A DNA stretch of 64,000 nucleotides, from assembly GCA_022729235.1 (NCBI GenBank), contig JALDAJ010000001.1, forward strand, positions 886,442-950,441. Reading direction: 5' to 3'. The notes under the pieces were generated by a model, which saw only the letters and a list, made by a program, of their open reading frames with translations, was not told the origin of the DNA and searched no databases. Position numbers and translations under genes: made by a program. Source of the stretch: Candidatus Nanohalarchaeota archaeon. Lineage in GTDB: Archaea; Nanohalarchaeota; Nanosalinia; Nanosalinales; Nanosalinaceae. Below, one piece after another: positions 50,276-58,524 of this stretch (position 1 is the first letter of the stretch; each line of letters begins with the position of its first letter).

Positions 50276-50698
50276 CTACCTATCAGAATATCCTATCTTG
50301 CTTGCCTCTTCTCTCATGAACTCTTCGACAAGCTCTGGCTTATGACCTGAAGCATCTATAGTATCTTGGGCTGATGCCTCTGAGAACGTTTTGAGCCAGT
50401 CTTCAGACATGTCTTCATCCTTTGCAGCATAAACTACTCCTTCAATCTGCGCCCAGCAGATAGCTGCCATACACATCGGACAGGGTTCGTGAGTCGTATA
50501 CAGCCAGCAACCCTCGAGCGTGTGGCTGTCCAGTTCTTTGCATGCCTTTCTGATAGCGTTGATCTCAGAATGTCCCGTTGCATCGGGCTCCTGGAAAATC
50601 GTCCCGCCTGTCTTCACGATAACTTCTCCATCTTTCACAACGAGGGCGCCTACAGTATCATATTCCTGTTCAAGACCAAATTCTATAGCCTCAATCAT
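50276..50698 (-). CDS. Nucleoside/nucleotide deaminase (CDA superfamily)
   Basis: From the ATG at 50698, 140 residues. Zinc ligands are exact: His43 in GHSEINA (H-x-E with Ser) and PCPMC with Cys73 and Cys76. This matches the tRNA-adenosine/guanine deaminase branch of cytidine deaminases. Possible substrates are guanine, cytosine or a tRNA base. The TTG start at 50725 is less likely; TATA-like sequence at 50741-50750 gives a 20-nt leader. Confidence 0.88.
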   Translation of the reverse strand: MIEAIEFGLEQEYDTVGALVVKDGEVIVKTGGTIFQEPDATGHSEINAIRKACKELDSHTLEGCWLYTTHEPCPMCMAAICWAQIEGVVYAAKDEDMSEDWLKTFSEASAQDTIDASGHKPELVEEFMREEASKIGYSDR

Positions 50699-50776
50699 CA
50701 GGATGCTGCACGAGTCAGTCCACAATGTGTGTTTCTAGGCTAAAAATATAAGCATTTAGCGAATAAGGAGTTTTGT

Positions 50777-51409
50777 ATGAGGATTATATCGCAACTACTA
50801 GGAAGTTCAAATGAACCTGACTTCTACGCTAACGAACCGCAAATTGATGATAGAACTGTTGACACGTTATGGGAGCTTATATATCAGGGGGACGGCCTAA
50901 ATAGGATTGAACTTCATGGTTTGACCTTTCTTTCGAACGTCTACTTTGTTGAAAACGACTTGGAACAGCTTGATGCCGAGTGGGAGCCCGACTACCATGG
51001 AGTCTCCTCAGAGGATGTTGACACAGCACTTCAATCGGAGGACCTAGCTGGAGATCCCGATATGGAGGGTGAAGGGATAACTTTCGATAATAACCTATTG
51101 TTCGAATTTAACACGGACGTAAAAAAACAGGTTAAACCGGAAATAGAATCAGCAGCACATACCGTCTTGGATGAAACAGACTACTATGTTGAAAGGGAAC
51201 TCCAAGCCAACACTGCTTCAGGAGTTCCAGGGTTTTTTGACATTCTATTTCCGCGTTACGATGAGAGATACGTTGACAAAAACGGAGATGGCTGGTTACA
51301 AAATCATCCCGCCCGTGAAGCAACGGGTTTCGGAGAGAAAGTTGACTTTGAAAGATATAGACGAGGTATCAACTATAACGCTATAACTCCTACTTTCAGT
51401 TCAGAATAG
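50777..51409 (+). CDS. Hypothetical protein
   Basis: In this 210-residue protein I recognise no family. It is acidic without signal peptide or spans. It has strand-rich parts (HGLTFLSNVYFVEND; GVPGFFDILFPRYDERYV) and a KNGDGW turn. AAGGAG ribosome site lies 7 nt before the ATG. It is AT-richer than the LysRS gene next to it, with which it is convergent, and so may be recently acquired. Confidence 0.5.
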   Translation: MRIISQLLGSSNEPDFYANEPQIDDRTVDTLWELIYQGDGLNRIELHGLTFLSNVYFVENDLEQLDAEWEPDYHGVSSEDVDTALQSEDLAGDPDMEGEGITFDNNLLFEFNTDVKKQVKPEIESAAHTVLDETDYYVERELQANTASGVPGFFDILFPRYDERYVDKNGDGWLQNHPAREATGFGEKVDFERYRRGINYNAITPTFSSE

Positions 51410-51427
51410 ACCGATTATAAATCCCGT

Positions 51428-53026
51428 TTAAATCTGCCGCAGTATCTCTGTCGCGTCCTCTCTACCTATCGAGAGTATCAGTCTTGAGAGCCGCGGTCCC
51501 TGCTCCCGTGACAGTAAGACCTGGTAGGCGGTGGTAAAGAACTTGCCTGTTCCCAGTTCTGAATCGTCCTTCACATCGAATACCAGGCTGTCCAGTTCGT
51601 CCTGGTTCTCGAACTCTTCCTCTTCAAGCGCGTCCGCGAGTAGTTCCATCGCCTCTCTCTGTTCCTCGCTTAAGTTCTGGACAACGTCTTCCGGCACCTC
51701 AAAGTTTATCTCGTAGCGGTAGTCCTCCGAGGCGTGTTCTCTCGCCCAGTTCTTCGCCTTCTCAAGTCTCTCCACGACTTGCTCCACGCCTTTCTCGGCG
51801 ATATCCTCGGGCACGTGGTCGGTTCTCTTCAAGGACTCAACCGCTTTCGTCTCCCACTCCTCTTCAGGCACTGTCTGTGCGACAAACGCGGCGTGCTGGA
51901 ACGGAACCCTTACCGGCTGATCCTCGGGTATCTCTACCATCGCGCGCTCGTAGACCCGTTTCCAGTGCTCTCTTTTCCTGTCGTTCTCCATCTTCTCCGG
52001 GTTGAAGTATGCGTCCTCTATCTTATCGAACCGCTCGTAACGGTTGAAAACATCCTCACCGAAGGGTATCTCAAACGCCTTATTCGGCTTGGTCTCGGAG
52101 AACAGGAAACGCACCATCTCCGGCGTGTAGACCTGTTTCAAATCGGTTAGTGTAAACGCGTCCTCTCCTTCACTACCTGATATCTTCGCACCGTCCTTAG
52201 TCACGAACTCGTACATCTGGTGGACTGGCGGCTCGTCTCCGTAGACCTCTCTAACTAACTCATTCGCGGTATCGCGCGAGCCTCCAGCAGCGGAGTGCTC
52301 CTTGCCTGCGGGCTCGTACGAGACCTGTTCATAGTGCCACCTCATAGGCCAGTCAACACGCCACGGCAGTTTCACGTGACCCTCTTCTGAGAAGTCGAGC
52401 TCCCGCTCCTCTTCACATTCCTCGCAGTAGTATGTTACAGTATATTCGCCGTTGTATTCCCTGACTTCCGTGAAGTCCTTGCCACATTCCGTGCAGTATA
52501 CTCTCAGCGGGCAGTAAGGCTCTTCTAACGGTTCTTTCCGGTACTTGTCAAGTATCTCTTTGATCTTCCCTCTATTATTCATCGCCTGCTTGATAAGGTC
52601 GGCGTATTCGCAGTTACGGAACCTCTCACTCTGTCTTATGAACTCGATATCCATGTGCATATCCTTAAGCTCTTCTTCCAGCCGGGCTTCGAAGTGCTCC
52701 GCGTAGCTGTTGTGACAATCCTCTGGGTCAGGCACCTCTGTAAGTGGTAAACCGATATACTGCTCCCACTCGTCAGGTACGTTCGCGGGCACTTTCCTGA
52801 ACCGGTCGTAGTCGTCCCAGAAATAGATGAACCGGACATCCTCGCCGCGCTCCTTGAGAGATTTCACAACGAAATCGACCGTTATTATCTCCCGGAAGTT
52901 CCCGGCATGGACAATCCCGGAAGGTGAGATGCCTGCCGCGCACACGTACTCTTCTCTGTCAGAGAATTTCTGTGTTACCGCGTACGCCAGCTGGTCCGAC
53001 CAATAGATGGGTTGATCCTCTGTCAT
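51428..53026 (-). CDS. lysK: Lysyl-tRNA synthetase, class I
   Basis: This 532-residue class I enzyme charges tRNA-Lys. The HIGH motif variant is PSGIVHAGN (35-43) and the KMSKS variant KISGS at 281-285, both usual for class I LysRS. A zinc insert with C178/C181 and C201/C204 follows. The C-terminal helical bundle ends LSIGREDATEILRQI. Archaea normally have either class I or class II LysRS; a class II gene end also lies at the window's right edge. The ATG at 53026 precedes YWSDQLAY, the usual start. Confidence 0.96.
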   Translation of the reverse strand: MTEDQPIYWSDQLAYAVTQKFSDREEYVCAAGISPSGIVHAGNFREIITVDFVVKSLKERGEDVRFIYFWDDYDRFRKVPANVPDEWEQYIGLPLTEVPDPEDCHNSYAEHFEARLEEELKDMHMDIEFIRQSERFRNCEYADLIKQAMNNRGKIKEILDKYRKEPLEEPYCPLRVYCTECGKDFTEVREYNGEYTVTYYCEECEEERELDFSEEGHVKLPWRVDWPMRWHYEQVSYEPAGKEHSAAGGSRDTANELVREVYGDEPPVHQMYEFVTKDGAKISGSEGEDAFTLTDLKQVYTPEMVRFLFSETKPNKAFEIPFGEDVFNRYERFDKIEDAYFNPEKMENDRKREHWKRVYERAMVEIPEDQPVRVPFQHAAFVAQTVPEEEWETKAVESLKRTDHVPEDIAEKGVEQVVERLEKAKNWAREHASEDYRYEINFEVPEDVVQNLSEEQREAMELLADALEEEEFENQDELDSLVFDVKDDSELGTGKFFTTAYQVLLSREQGPRLSRLILSIGREDATEILRQI

Positions 53027-53078
53027 AGTTACCGGTTACTGGCTGAGTTTTTAAAGTTGCAGTGCCGCTTGAAATAAT

Positions 53079-54287
53079 ATGTTCGAGGTAAACCCGAGAC
53101 TGATCTTTGCGATAGTATTCGTCACCGCGCTCTCGCTTTTTATGTGGCGTGACAGGGAAAACGTGGAGCGCCACTTTATACTGTTCTACAGGAGGACGGA
53201 GCATGGGCTTGAATACATCGATGCCATAGCCAAGAAGTTCCCGCGTTTCTGGAAAGTTTACGGCTCTCTGGGCGTGGTGGTTGGACTCCTGAGCCTGGTG
53301 GTCATAACCGGGTTTACTGGCATGATGTTTGTTGACATGGTCGCGACCCAGACGATAAATGATGGATTCGCTCTAGTGCTTCCTGGTCTTGAGTCGTCTG
53401 ATACAGGAATGGGTATGGATGAACCTGAGGCAGGTGCTATGTTCGTGCCTGTTGAGTACTGGGTTATCGCCATCGCAGTGCTTATGTTTGTCCACGAGAT
53501 GAGTCACGGCATCGTTGCGAGGATAGAAGGGTTTGAGATAAACTCGGTTGGATGGATAGTACTTGGAATCATACCCGGGGCATTTGTGGAGCCGAAAGGG
53601 GAGAACATGCTACCCGGAGGCGATAGTGACCCTTCAGAGTCACATACTATATGGGAAGGCGGTGGCTGGAAGTCAAGACTGAAAGTCCTGTGTGCAGGAA
53701 GTTTCGCGAACTACGTGACCGCGGCAGTGTTTTTCCTATTGCTTTTAGGGCTCTCCACAGGTGTAAGCAGTTATGCGATACAGGAAACGGAACACCTTAA
53801 CTACCAGGCTGTAGAAGGATATCCTGCATATGAGGCAGGTATGACGCAGGGTGAGTTATACGAGGTGAATGGTGTCGAAATCGGTTCAGTTGAAGACCTC
53901 AGGAACGCTACCGCAGATATTGCGCCTGGAGATGAGGTGGTTATGAATACTTCAGAAGGCGAATTCACCCTGGAGACTGTTGAGAGAGACGGATTTGATG
54001 GTGGCTACATAGGCATAGGGCTGGGCAACGTTGAGTGGAAGGAAAGTTTTGAACCCTACCAGGGAGTCTTCCAGTGGTTCACCTCTCTACTATTTGTCGT
54101 AGGATCGCTCAACCTGTTCATCGGTCTGTTCAACATGCTACCTATCAAGCCGCTTGACGGCGGTCTGTCCGTTGAGACCCTGATAACAGAGTTCTGGGGA
54201 GAGGATAAAGTAACTTACCTGAACAGGTTCTCCCTGATAGGCTGGGCGCTCATCCTTGGTACGATCACTCTTGCCCTGGTGCTCTGA
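53079..54287 (+). CDS. Site-2 protease family with PDZ domain (M50)
   Basis: In this 402-residue membrane protein HEMSH at 139-143 is the zinc motif and NMLPIKPLDGG near 355 the second active-site motif. A PDZ domain lies between (about 250-320, YEVNGVEIGSVEDL). It cleaves within or near membranes, as in regulated signalling or quality control. TATA-like GTTTTTAAAG lies 22-31 bp before the ATG. It is divergent from class I LysRS. Confidence 0.9.
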   Translation: MFEVNPRLIFAIVFVTALSLFMWRDRENVERHFILFYRRTEHGLEYIDAIAKKFPRFWKVYGSLGVVVGLLSLVVITGFTGMMFVDMVATQTINDGFALVLPGLESSDTGMGMDEPEAGAMFVPVEYWVIAIAVLMFVHEMSHGIVARIEGFEINSVGWIVLGIIPGAFVEPKGENMLPGGDSDPSESHTIWEGGGWKSRLKVLCAGSFANYVTAAVFFLLLLGLSTGVSSYAIQETEHLNYQAVEGYPAYEAGMTQGELYEVNGVEIGSVEDLRNATADIAPGDEVVMNTSEGEFTLETVERDGFDGGYIGIGLGNVEWKESFEPYQGVFQWFTSLLFVVGSLNLFIGLFNMLPIKPLDGGLSVETLITEFWGEDKVTYLNRFSLIGWALILGTITLALVL

Positions 54288-54296
54288 ATGTCCTAA

Positions 54297-54312
54297 CCTA
54301 TTTGATTCTTAC
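54297..54312 (+). promoter_or_regulatory. Promoter element repeated before ferredoxin gene
   Basis: CCTATTTGATTCTTAC is identical to the 16 bp at 54683-54698. It begins 32 bp before the ferredoxin ATG. Sharing with the geranylgeranyl-reductase promoter suggests common control. Confidence 0.5.
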
Positions 54313-54328
54313 ACTCGCCTCCTGTAGT

Positions 54329-54634
54329 ATGACGCATACAATAGAAGTAATCGATCGAGGCGACAAAGTCGAAGCAGAGGACGGTCAGACCATACTCAAC
54401 GCGTTGCTTGAAGGCGGTGTCGAGTGGCTGCACGCGTGCGGAGGTTTCTGCAACTGTACCACGTGCCGGGTGAAAATCGAGGAGGGTGAGGAAAACATCT
54501 CTGACATGGAAGAGGATGAGAAGAATACTCTGAGACGTTTCCAGGGAGATGAAGTGCTGGATGGACCCTTCCGACTGAGCTGCCAGGTAAAAGTCTATGG
54601 AGACGTGAAGATAAGCGAGCCTGAGTGGCTCTAG
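54329..54634 (+). CDS. 2Fe-2S ferredoxin, adrenodoxin-like
   Basis: From the ATG at 54329, 101 residues. Cluster ligands fit C-x5-C-x2-C...C: Cys37, Cys43, Cys46 and Cys85, with an extra Cys41. This C-x5-C spacing is the adrenodoxin/ISC type rather than the plant type. It is a soluble electron carrier. It lies 88 bp before the geranylgeranyl-reductase gene and shares with it a promoter element, so it is a candidate electron donor. The TTG at 54302 would add nine hydrophobic residues. Confidence 0.88.
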   Translation: MTHTIEVIDRGDKVEAEDGQTILNALLEGGVEWLHACGGFCNCTTCRVKIEEGEENISDMEEDEKNTLRRFQGDEVLDGPFRLSCQVKVYGDVKISEPEWL

Positions 54635-54682
54635 GCAGTTTTGACCACCTGTAAAAATCCAGTAGAAACTGACTGAACCAAG

Positions 54683-54698
54683 CCTATTTGATTCTTAC
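54683..54698 (+). promoter_or_regulatory. Second copy of the repeated promoter element
   Basis: Identical 16 bp to 54297-54312; it lies 39 bp before the ATG of the geranylgeranyl-reductase gene. TATA-like sequence may be part of it. Confidence 0.5.
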
Positions 54699-54721
54699 CT
54701 ATTCAGTAAATTAACATATAG

Positions 54722-55789
54722 ATGAAAGACCTGATAATCGTTGGCGCAGGACCCGTAGGTTCACACCTCGCGAAGAAGTTCTCGGAGAAAGGAAACGATG
54801 TACTGGTTATTGAGCAGAGCGACGAGATCGGGAAGCCGCTCGCCTGTTCTGGCCACGTATCGCCGGATATCTGGAAGTTCGTCCCGGAAGACAAGAGAGA
54901 CCGGCTGGAGCAGAACCAGATAAGTGGTGCTCGTTTCCACGATGACGGGGATGAGTACCGGTTCTACAAGGAGAACGAGACGGTTTCCTACGTTATCGAC
55001 AGAGTTGAACTGGACAGGGTTAAGGCAGAGGAAGCACAGGAAGCAGGAGCAGATTACAGGCTTGGAGAGAAAGTTATGGATGTGAATGAACACGATAGAT
55101 ACGTGGAAGTCCAAACCCAGGGAGACTCCTACAACGCGAAGATGGTAGCAGGTTGCGACGGCGCCAGCTCAACAGTAAGACACAAGCTGGACCTCCCGGA
55201 GCCAGACCAATTCTACCAGGGCGTGCTCTGTTTCTCGGACGAAGATGACAGCGGAGACTTCGTCGACGTTTTCCTGGAGGTTCCAGAGTTCTTCGGCTGG
55301 AGGATTCCCAGGAGCGACAGCGTAGAGTACGGTGCCGCAGTACCGAAGGGAGAGGAACCGATGAAATGGCTTGACCGAATCCTCGAACGATATGATGTCG
55401 AGAAGCAGAAAGTATGTGCCGGTGCTATACCTATCGGACCACCCTCAACCGTCACAAGTGACCGCGTATTCCTGGTCGGTGACGCGGCAGCCCAGACCAA
55501 ACCCTTTACCGGGGGCGGAATACTTTACGGGATGAGATCGTCAGACGTAGCATCCCGGACAATAGATATAGACAGCCCATCAACCCTGGATACTTACGAG
55601 AAAGGATGGAGAGAAGAGCTTATATGGGATATACGGATCGGACAGGTTATAAAGAGTTCATATTCCATGCCCTCTATAGCGCAGAAAATGGGTATGTGGC
55701 TTTTCCAGGGCGAGATAGGAGTCCACATGGACCGTCCTACGTCTCTATTCAGTCTAGCACAGCTAAAATCACTTCTCAGACGCAACTAA
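54722..55789 (+). CDS. Geranylgeranyl reductase-family flavoprotein
   Basis: This 355-residue protein has FAD-binding GAGPVGSHLAKKF (8-20), CDGASSTVRHKL near 141, and GDAAAQTKPFTGGGI near 252, all hallmarks of the GGR family. Archaeal members saturate the prenyl chains of membrane lipids (digeranylgeranylglycerophospholipid reductase). A ferredoxin gene upstream and cis-prenyltransferase downstream fit. Whether it acts on lipids or on the polyprenyl glycan carrier is not settled. Confidence 0.88.
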   Translation: MKDLIIVGAGPVGSHLAKKFSEKGNDVLVIEQSDEIGKPLACSGHVSPDIWKFVPEDKRDRLEQNQISGARFHDDGDEYRFYKENETVSYVIDRVELDRVKAEEAQEAGADYRLGEKVMDVNEHDRYVEVQTQGDSYNAKMVAGCDGASSTVRHKLDLPEPDQFYQGVLCFSDEDDSGDFVDVFLEVPEFFGWRIPRSDSVEYGAAVPKGEEPMKWLDRILERYDVEKQKVCAGAIPIGPPSTVTSDRVFLVGDAAAQTKPFTGGGILYGMRSSDVASRTIDIDSPSTLDTYEKGWREELIWDIRIGQVIKSSYSMPSIAQKMGMWLFQGEIGVHMDRPTSLFSLAQLKSLLRRN

Positions 55790-55826
55790 CAGGTTTAATT
55801 AAAAAGTTAGTTGTGAACCAGAATAT

Positions 55827-56498
55827 ATGCATCTAGGAGTTATTCCAGACGGCAACCGGCGCTACGCCAGAGAGAATAACGTAGAGAAGAAAGAGGCTTA
55901 CAGAAGAGCTAAAGACGTTATATTAGACATTTTTGAAGATATGAGCGAACTGCCTGCAGATATCCAGGAAGTAACGTTCTACCTGCTCTCCGAGGACAAC
56001 CTGGAGCGGAGCGATGACGATCTGAATACCCTTTTCGAACTTCTGCAGGAGCAAATACAGGAGACAGCCTCACAGTTCAACGGCAACGGATTCAGCTTTA
56101 ACTGGGTCTCAACACAACCCCGGGCTATACCTAGAGGGCTGAGGAAAAAACTGGAGAAGCTTGAGAAAAAGCACAGCGACGGGGATAAACAGCTCAACGC
56201 TCTCATCTCCTATTCCGGTAGAACCGATATAGTGAAGGCTGCGGAAGAGATAAGCGAGAACGGGGACAGCTTCAGCAGGGACGCGCTTAAGTCCCACCTG
56301 GAGATAGAAACCGACATCGATTTTGTAATCAGGACAGGAAACAATCCTACAAGAGAGTGCCTATCCGGCTTCCCTATCTGGAACTCTTCCTACTCCGAGT
56401 ACTACCACATACAGAAGCACTTCCCTGAAGTGACTATGGAAGATATAACTACGGCACTTGAGCACTACAAAGAGTTAAGACGGAAGAAAGGCGAGTAA
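55827..56498 (+). CDS. uppS: Cis-prenyltransferase (UppS family)
   Basis: This 223-residue protein starts MHLGVIPDGNRRYAREN, with the catalytic Asp8 in DGNRR. Other motifs: TFYLLSEDNLERS (family Y-x-x-S-x-x-N-W-x-R), LNALISYSGRTDIVKA, and FVIRTGNNPTRECLSGFPIW. It builds long-chain polyprenyl diphosphate, the carrier of surface glycans. It is rather short but complete. It follows the reductase by 37 bp, suggesting that a shared polyprenyl pathway is encoded here. Confidence 0.92.
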   Translation: MHLGVIPDGNRRYARENNVEKKEAYRRAKDVILDIFEDMSELPADIQEVTFYLLSEDNLERSDDDLNTLFELLQEQIQETASQFNGNGFSFNWVSTQPRAIPRGLRKKLEKLEKKHSDGDKQLNALISYSGRTDIVKAAEEISENGDSFSRDALKSHLEIETDIDFVIRTGNNPTRECLSGFPIWNSSYSEYYHIQKHFPEVTMEDITTALEHYKELRRKKGE

Positions 56499-56504
56499 TT
56501 AACA

Positions 56505-56612
56505 GTGGTAGACAAAACCTGCTGGAACTGCGGAGCAGAAATGTTGAAAAGACCGGACTGCGAACTTGAATGCAGGAAATGCGGATTAATACGTGACTGC
56601 AGCGACCCCTAG
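56505..56612 (+). CDS. Very small zinc-ribbon protein, 35 residues
   Basis: This ORF starts GTG at 56505, 6 bp after uppS, and encodes two C-x-x-C knuckles: CWNC at 6-9 and CRKC near 23-26, with further Cys in PDCE and RDCS. It resembles one-domain zinc-ribbon microproteins of halophilic archaea. It ends 9 bp before the DUF192 ATG, so it is probably in the uppS operon. Too short for usual gene finders. Confidence 0.6.
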   Translation: MVDKTCWNCGAEMLKRPDCELECRKCGLIRDCSDP

Positions 56613-56621
56613 GTGAAACCG

Positions 56622-57101
56622 ATGAACGTGCCTTCGACAACCAGAAAGAACAGGGTCATACTTCTTGGAGCTGTTTTAATCCTTGCAGCAGTTGCTTTAA
56701 TGTCAACTCTCCAGACAGAAGCAAAAGCCACGTTCGTCTCCGACGGCGAAGAACTCGCAACGGTAACGCTCGAGGTAGCAGATACCGGGGAGGAACGCCA
56801 GCAGGGCTTGATGCACAGGCAGTCACTCGCGGAAAACCACGGCATGATTTTCGTTTATTCTGATGAGGACACACGGACTTTCTGGATGAAGAACACCTAC
56901 ATCCCGCTCGACATGATATTCATAGCGGAAGACGGTACGATCGTCGACATACAGGAAGCCGATCCTGAACCAAACACGCCTGACCATGAACTTGAACGCT
57001 ACACAAGTCTGGAACCAGCGATGTATGTTATAGAAGTTAACCAGGGATTCTCAGAGAAGCATGGCATAGAGATCGGTGACCAGATTCTACTGGACTACTA
57101 G
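56622..57101 (+). CDS. DUF192 protein, membrane-anchored
   Basis: From the ATG at 56622, with AGGTGA 5 nt upstream, 159 residues. A single N-terminal span (about 11-30) anchors the DUF192 domain, marked by EERQQGLMHRQSL, GMIFVYSDEDTRTFWMKNTYIPLDMIF, and the closing GIEIGDQI. Function unknown, outside-facing. The GTG at 56613, directly after the zinc-ribbon stop, is an alternative start. Confidence 0.85.
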   Translation: MNVPSTTRKNRVILLGAVLILAAVALMSTLQTEAKATFVSDGEELATVTLEVADTGEERQQGLMHRQSLAENHGMIFVYSDEDTRTFWMKNTYIPLDMIFIAEDGTIVDIQEADPEPNTPDHELERYTSLEPAMYVIEVNQGFSEKHGIEIGDQILLDY

Positions 57102-57154
57102 TCGCTCGGTCTTCGACTGATGAATTTAATAATCTTGCTCGTGTTCTCAAATGC

Positions 57155-57511
57155 ATGAACCTGGAGAAGCTTATACCTGATGACTATGGAACACTTGAAA
57201 ACGATGATTTAGCACTTTCCGAGGGTCGTATCGCCCGTCTTGTAAGAGAGAACATGGATGAGGAGCAGACTCTTGACGGTGATGTACCTCACGTTATCAA
57301 CTGCGTTCTCTCCCGCTTACTGGATGAGATTATCGACAGCATGATGAAGGAGGCTGACATGATGGCGAAGGTGAAAGAGGCTCACGCACGTTCCGCGCTT
57401 AGAAACATCGAAATCGACGAGCAGTACTCCGCGAGAACCGAGGCGTTTATCGACCAGTTGAGATCTATCTCAGACGAGATGGAGGAGACGGCAGACCGCC
57501 TCGAGCAGTGA
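57155..57511 (+). CDS. Helical protein, possible histone fold
   Basis: This 118-residue protein reads as short helix, long helix, short helix: GRIARLVRENM (about 24-34), VPHVINCVLSRLLDEIIDSMMKEADMM (46-72), HARSALRNIE (79-88), followed by a coiled-coil tail. The GRI...long helix...A-x-x-R...I pattern resembles archaeal histones (GRIIKDAG... long helix... KTIKAEDI). It is strongly acidic, unusual for a histone but normal in halophiles. Nothing else identifies it. TATA-like ATTTAATAAT lies about 25-35 bp before the ATG. Confidence 0.45.
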   Translation: MNLEKLIPDDYGTLENDDLALSEGRIARLVRENMDEEQTLDGDVPHVINCVLSRLLDEIIDSMMKEADMMAKVKEAHARSALRNIEIDEQYSARTEAFIDQLRSISDEMEETADRLEQ

Positions 57512-57625
57512 TGAGAGATAAGGTCTTTAACAGGATTTTAAGAAGGTTAGCGGTTTTATCCTCGTTAAATAGTGTCGTTAACCTTTTTAATTTCAATTTA
57601 TCAATCGAAGGATAGGTGAATAACG

Positions 57626-57850
57626 ATGGCAGAAGTTAACTACTTGGATTGGGCTTCCCTCGTGCTCGTAATCGTAGGAGCACTGAACTGGGGTCTCGTA
57701 GGACTGGGCGAGTTCGCTGAACAGAACCTGAACATAGTGAACCTCATCCTAGGAGGCATCCCGGAAGCAGAAGCACTGGTCTATGTCCTAGTAGGTCTGG
57801 CAGGACTTTACCAGGTCTACTTCGGCTACCAGCTCTACGAGGAGCAGTAA
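57626..57850 (+). CDS. DUF378 small membrane protein
   Basis: This 74-residue protein has two spans and the family motif ALNWGLVGLGEF near 20-31, then VYVLVGLAGLYQVY. Function unknown. AGGTGA ribosome site lies about 6 nt before the ATG. TATA-like CTTTTTAAT lies about 50 bp upstream. Codon use is strongly biased, consistent with high expression. Confidence 0.87.
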   Translation: MAEVNYLDWASLVLVIVGALNWGLVGLGEFAEQNLNIVNLILGGIPEAEALVYVLVGLAGLYQVYFGYQLYEEQ

Positions 57851-57877
57851 GTTCCTCGACCACTTCTTTCCTTTTTA

Positions 57878-58078
57878 TTATCCGTCATCCTGGTCTTCCA
57901 GACCGTCCTCATCAGGCACCATTTCATCCAGTCCCTCGGTCATATCCATCATCTCACCCATCTGATCCTGCAGAGTACCGAGTTGCCTCTTCATCTTCCA
58001 CCTGAGATAGAAAAGCGCGGCACCAACACCGATGAGGAAACCGACTAAGAGACCGGCTAAAAACCATATAGTTGTCAT
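57878..58078 (-). CDS. Small membrane-anchored protein
   Basis: This 66-residue protein has one N-terminal span (IWFLAGLLVGFLIGVGAALFYL) followed by a basic stretch and an acidic tail with Met-rich MGEMMDMTEGLDEM. No family recognised; such proteins may bind membranes or scaffold partners. It is convergent with DUF378. Confidence 0.55.
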   Translation of the reverse strand: MTTIWFLAGLLVGFLIGVGAALFYLRWKMKRQLGTLQDQMGEMMDMTEGLDEMVPDEDGLEDQDDG

Positions 58079-58148
58079 AAACAGCTATTCTCTCCACGCC
58101 CTTAATAATCTGAACCTTTATAAAGTAATACATCGTAATACAATCGAT

Positions 58149-58460
58149 ATGGCGGTCGAGCCAAAAAGACGACGTAACCAGAGACAAGGAGAACTAAGCC
58201 CTCATGAATTAGCAAGTAAACTTGAATACAGCAGCGCTGATGAACTCTACTCTCTTGTGAAAGGCATACTGACTGCGAGCGAGAACGGAAAGATGCAGGT
58301 CAGAGAGATGCAGAACCAAATACCTGATCTTGAGAAATATGATGAAGATCATATTGCAAGAGTCGTTACGTCTCTTACCAACTTTCACCACGACTACAAT
58401 GGGATAGTGACCTACCTAGACGGGAACGGTAATCCCGGATTTTTCCTCGAAGAATACTAG
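58149..58460 (+). CDS. Small hypothetical protein
   Basis: From the ATG at 58149, 103 residues. It starts with a basic patch EPKRRRNQRQ and then looks helical with an HELASKLEYSSADELYSLVKGIL pattern; the end is VTYLDGNGNPGFFLEEY. A winged-helix-like fold is possible. TATA-like TTTATAAAG at 58117-58125 fits a leaderless start; the longer frame from 58032 is not supported. Confidence 0.5.
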   Translation: MAVEPKRRRNQRQGELSPHELASKLEYSSADELYSLVKGILTASENGKMQVREMQNQIPDLEKYDEDHIARVVTSLTNFHHDYNGIVTYLDGNGNPGFFLEEY

Positions 58461-58524
58461 GAATAGCCTCTCAGGAATTCTAACTACTTTAAAATCAAAG
58501 ATTTTTCTGCCGGGCATAACGCCT

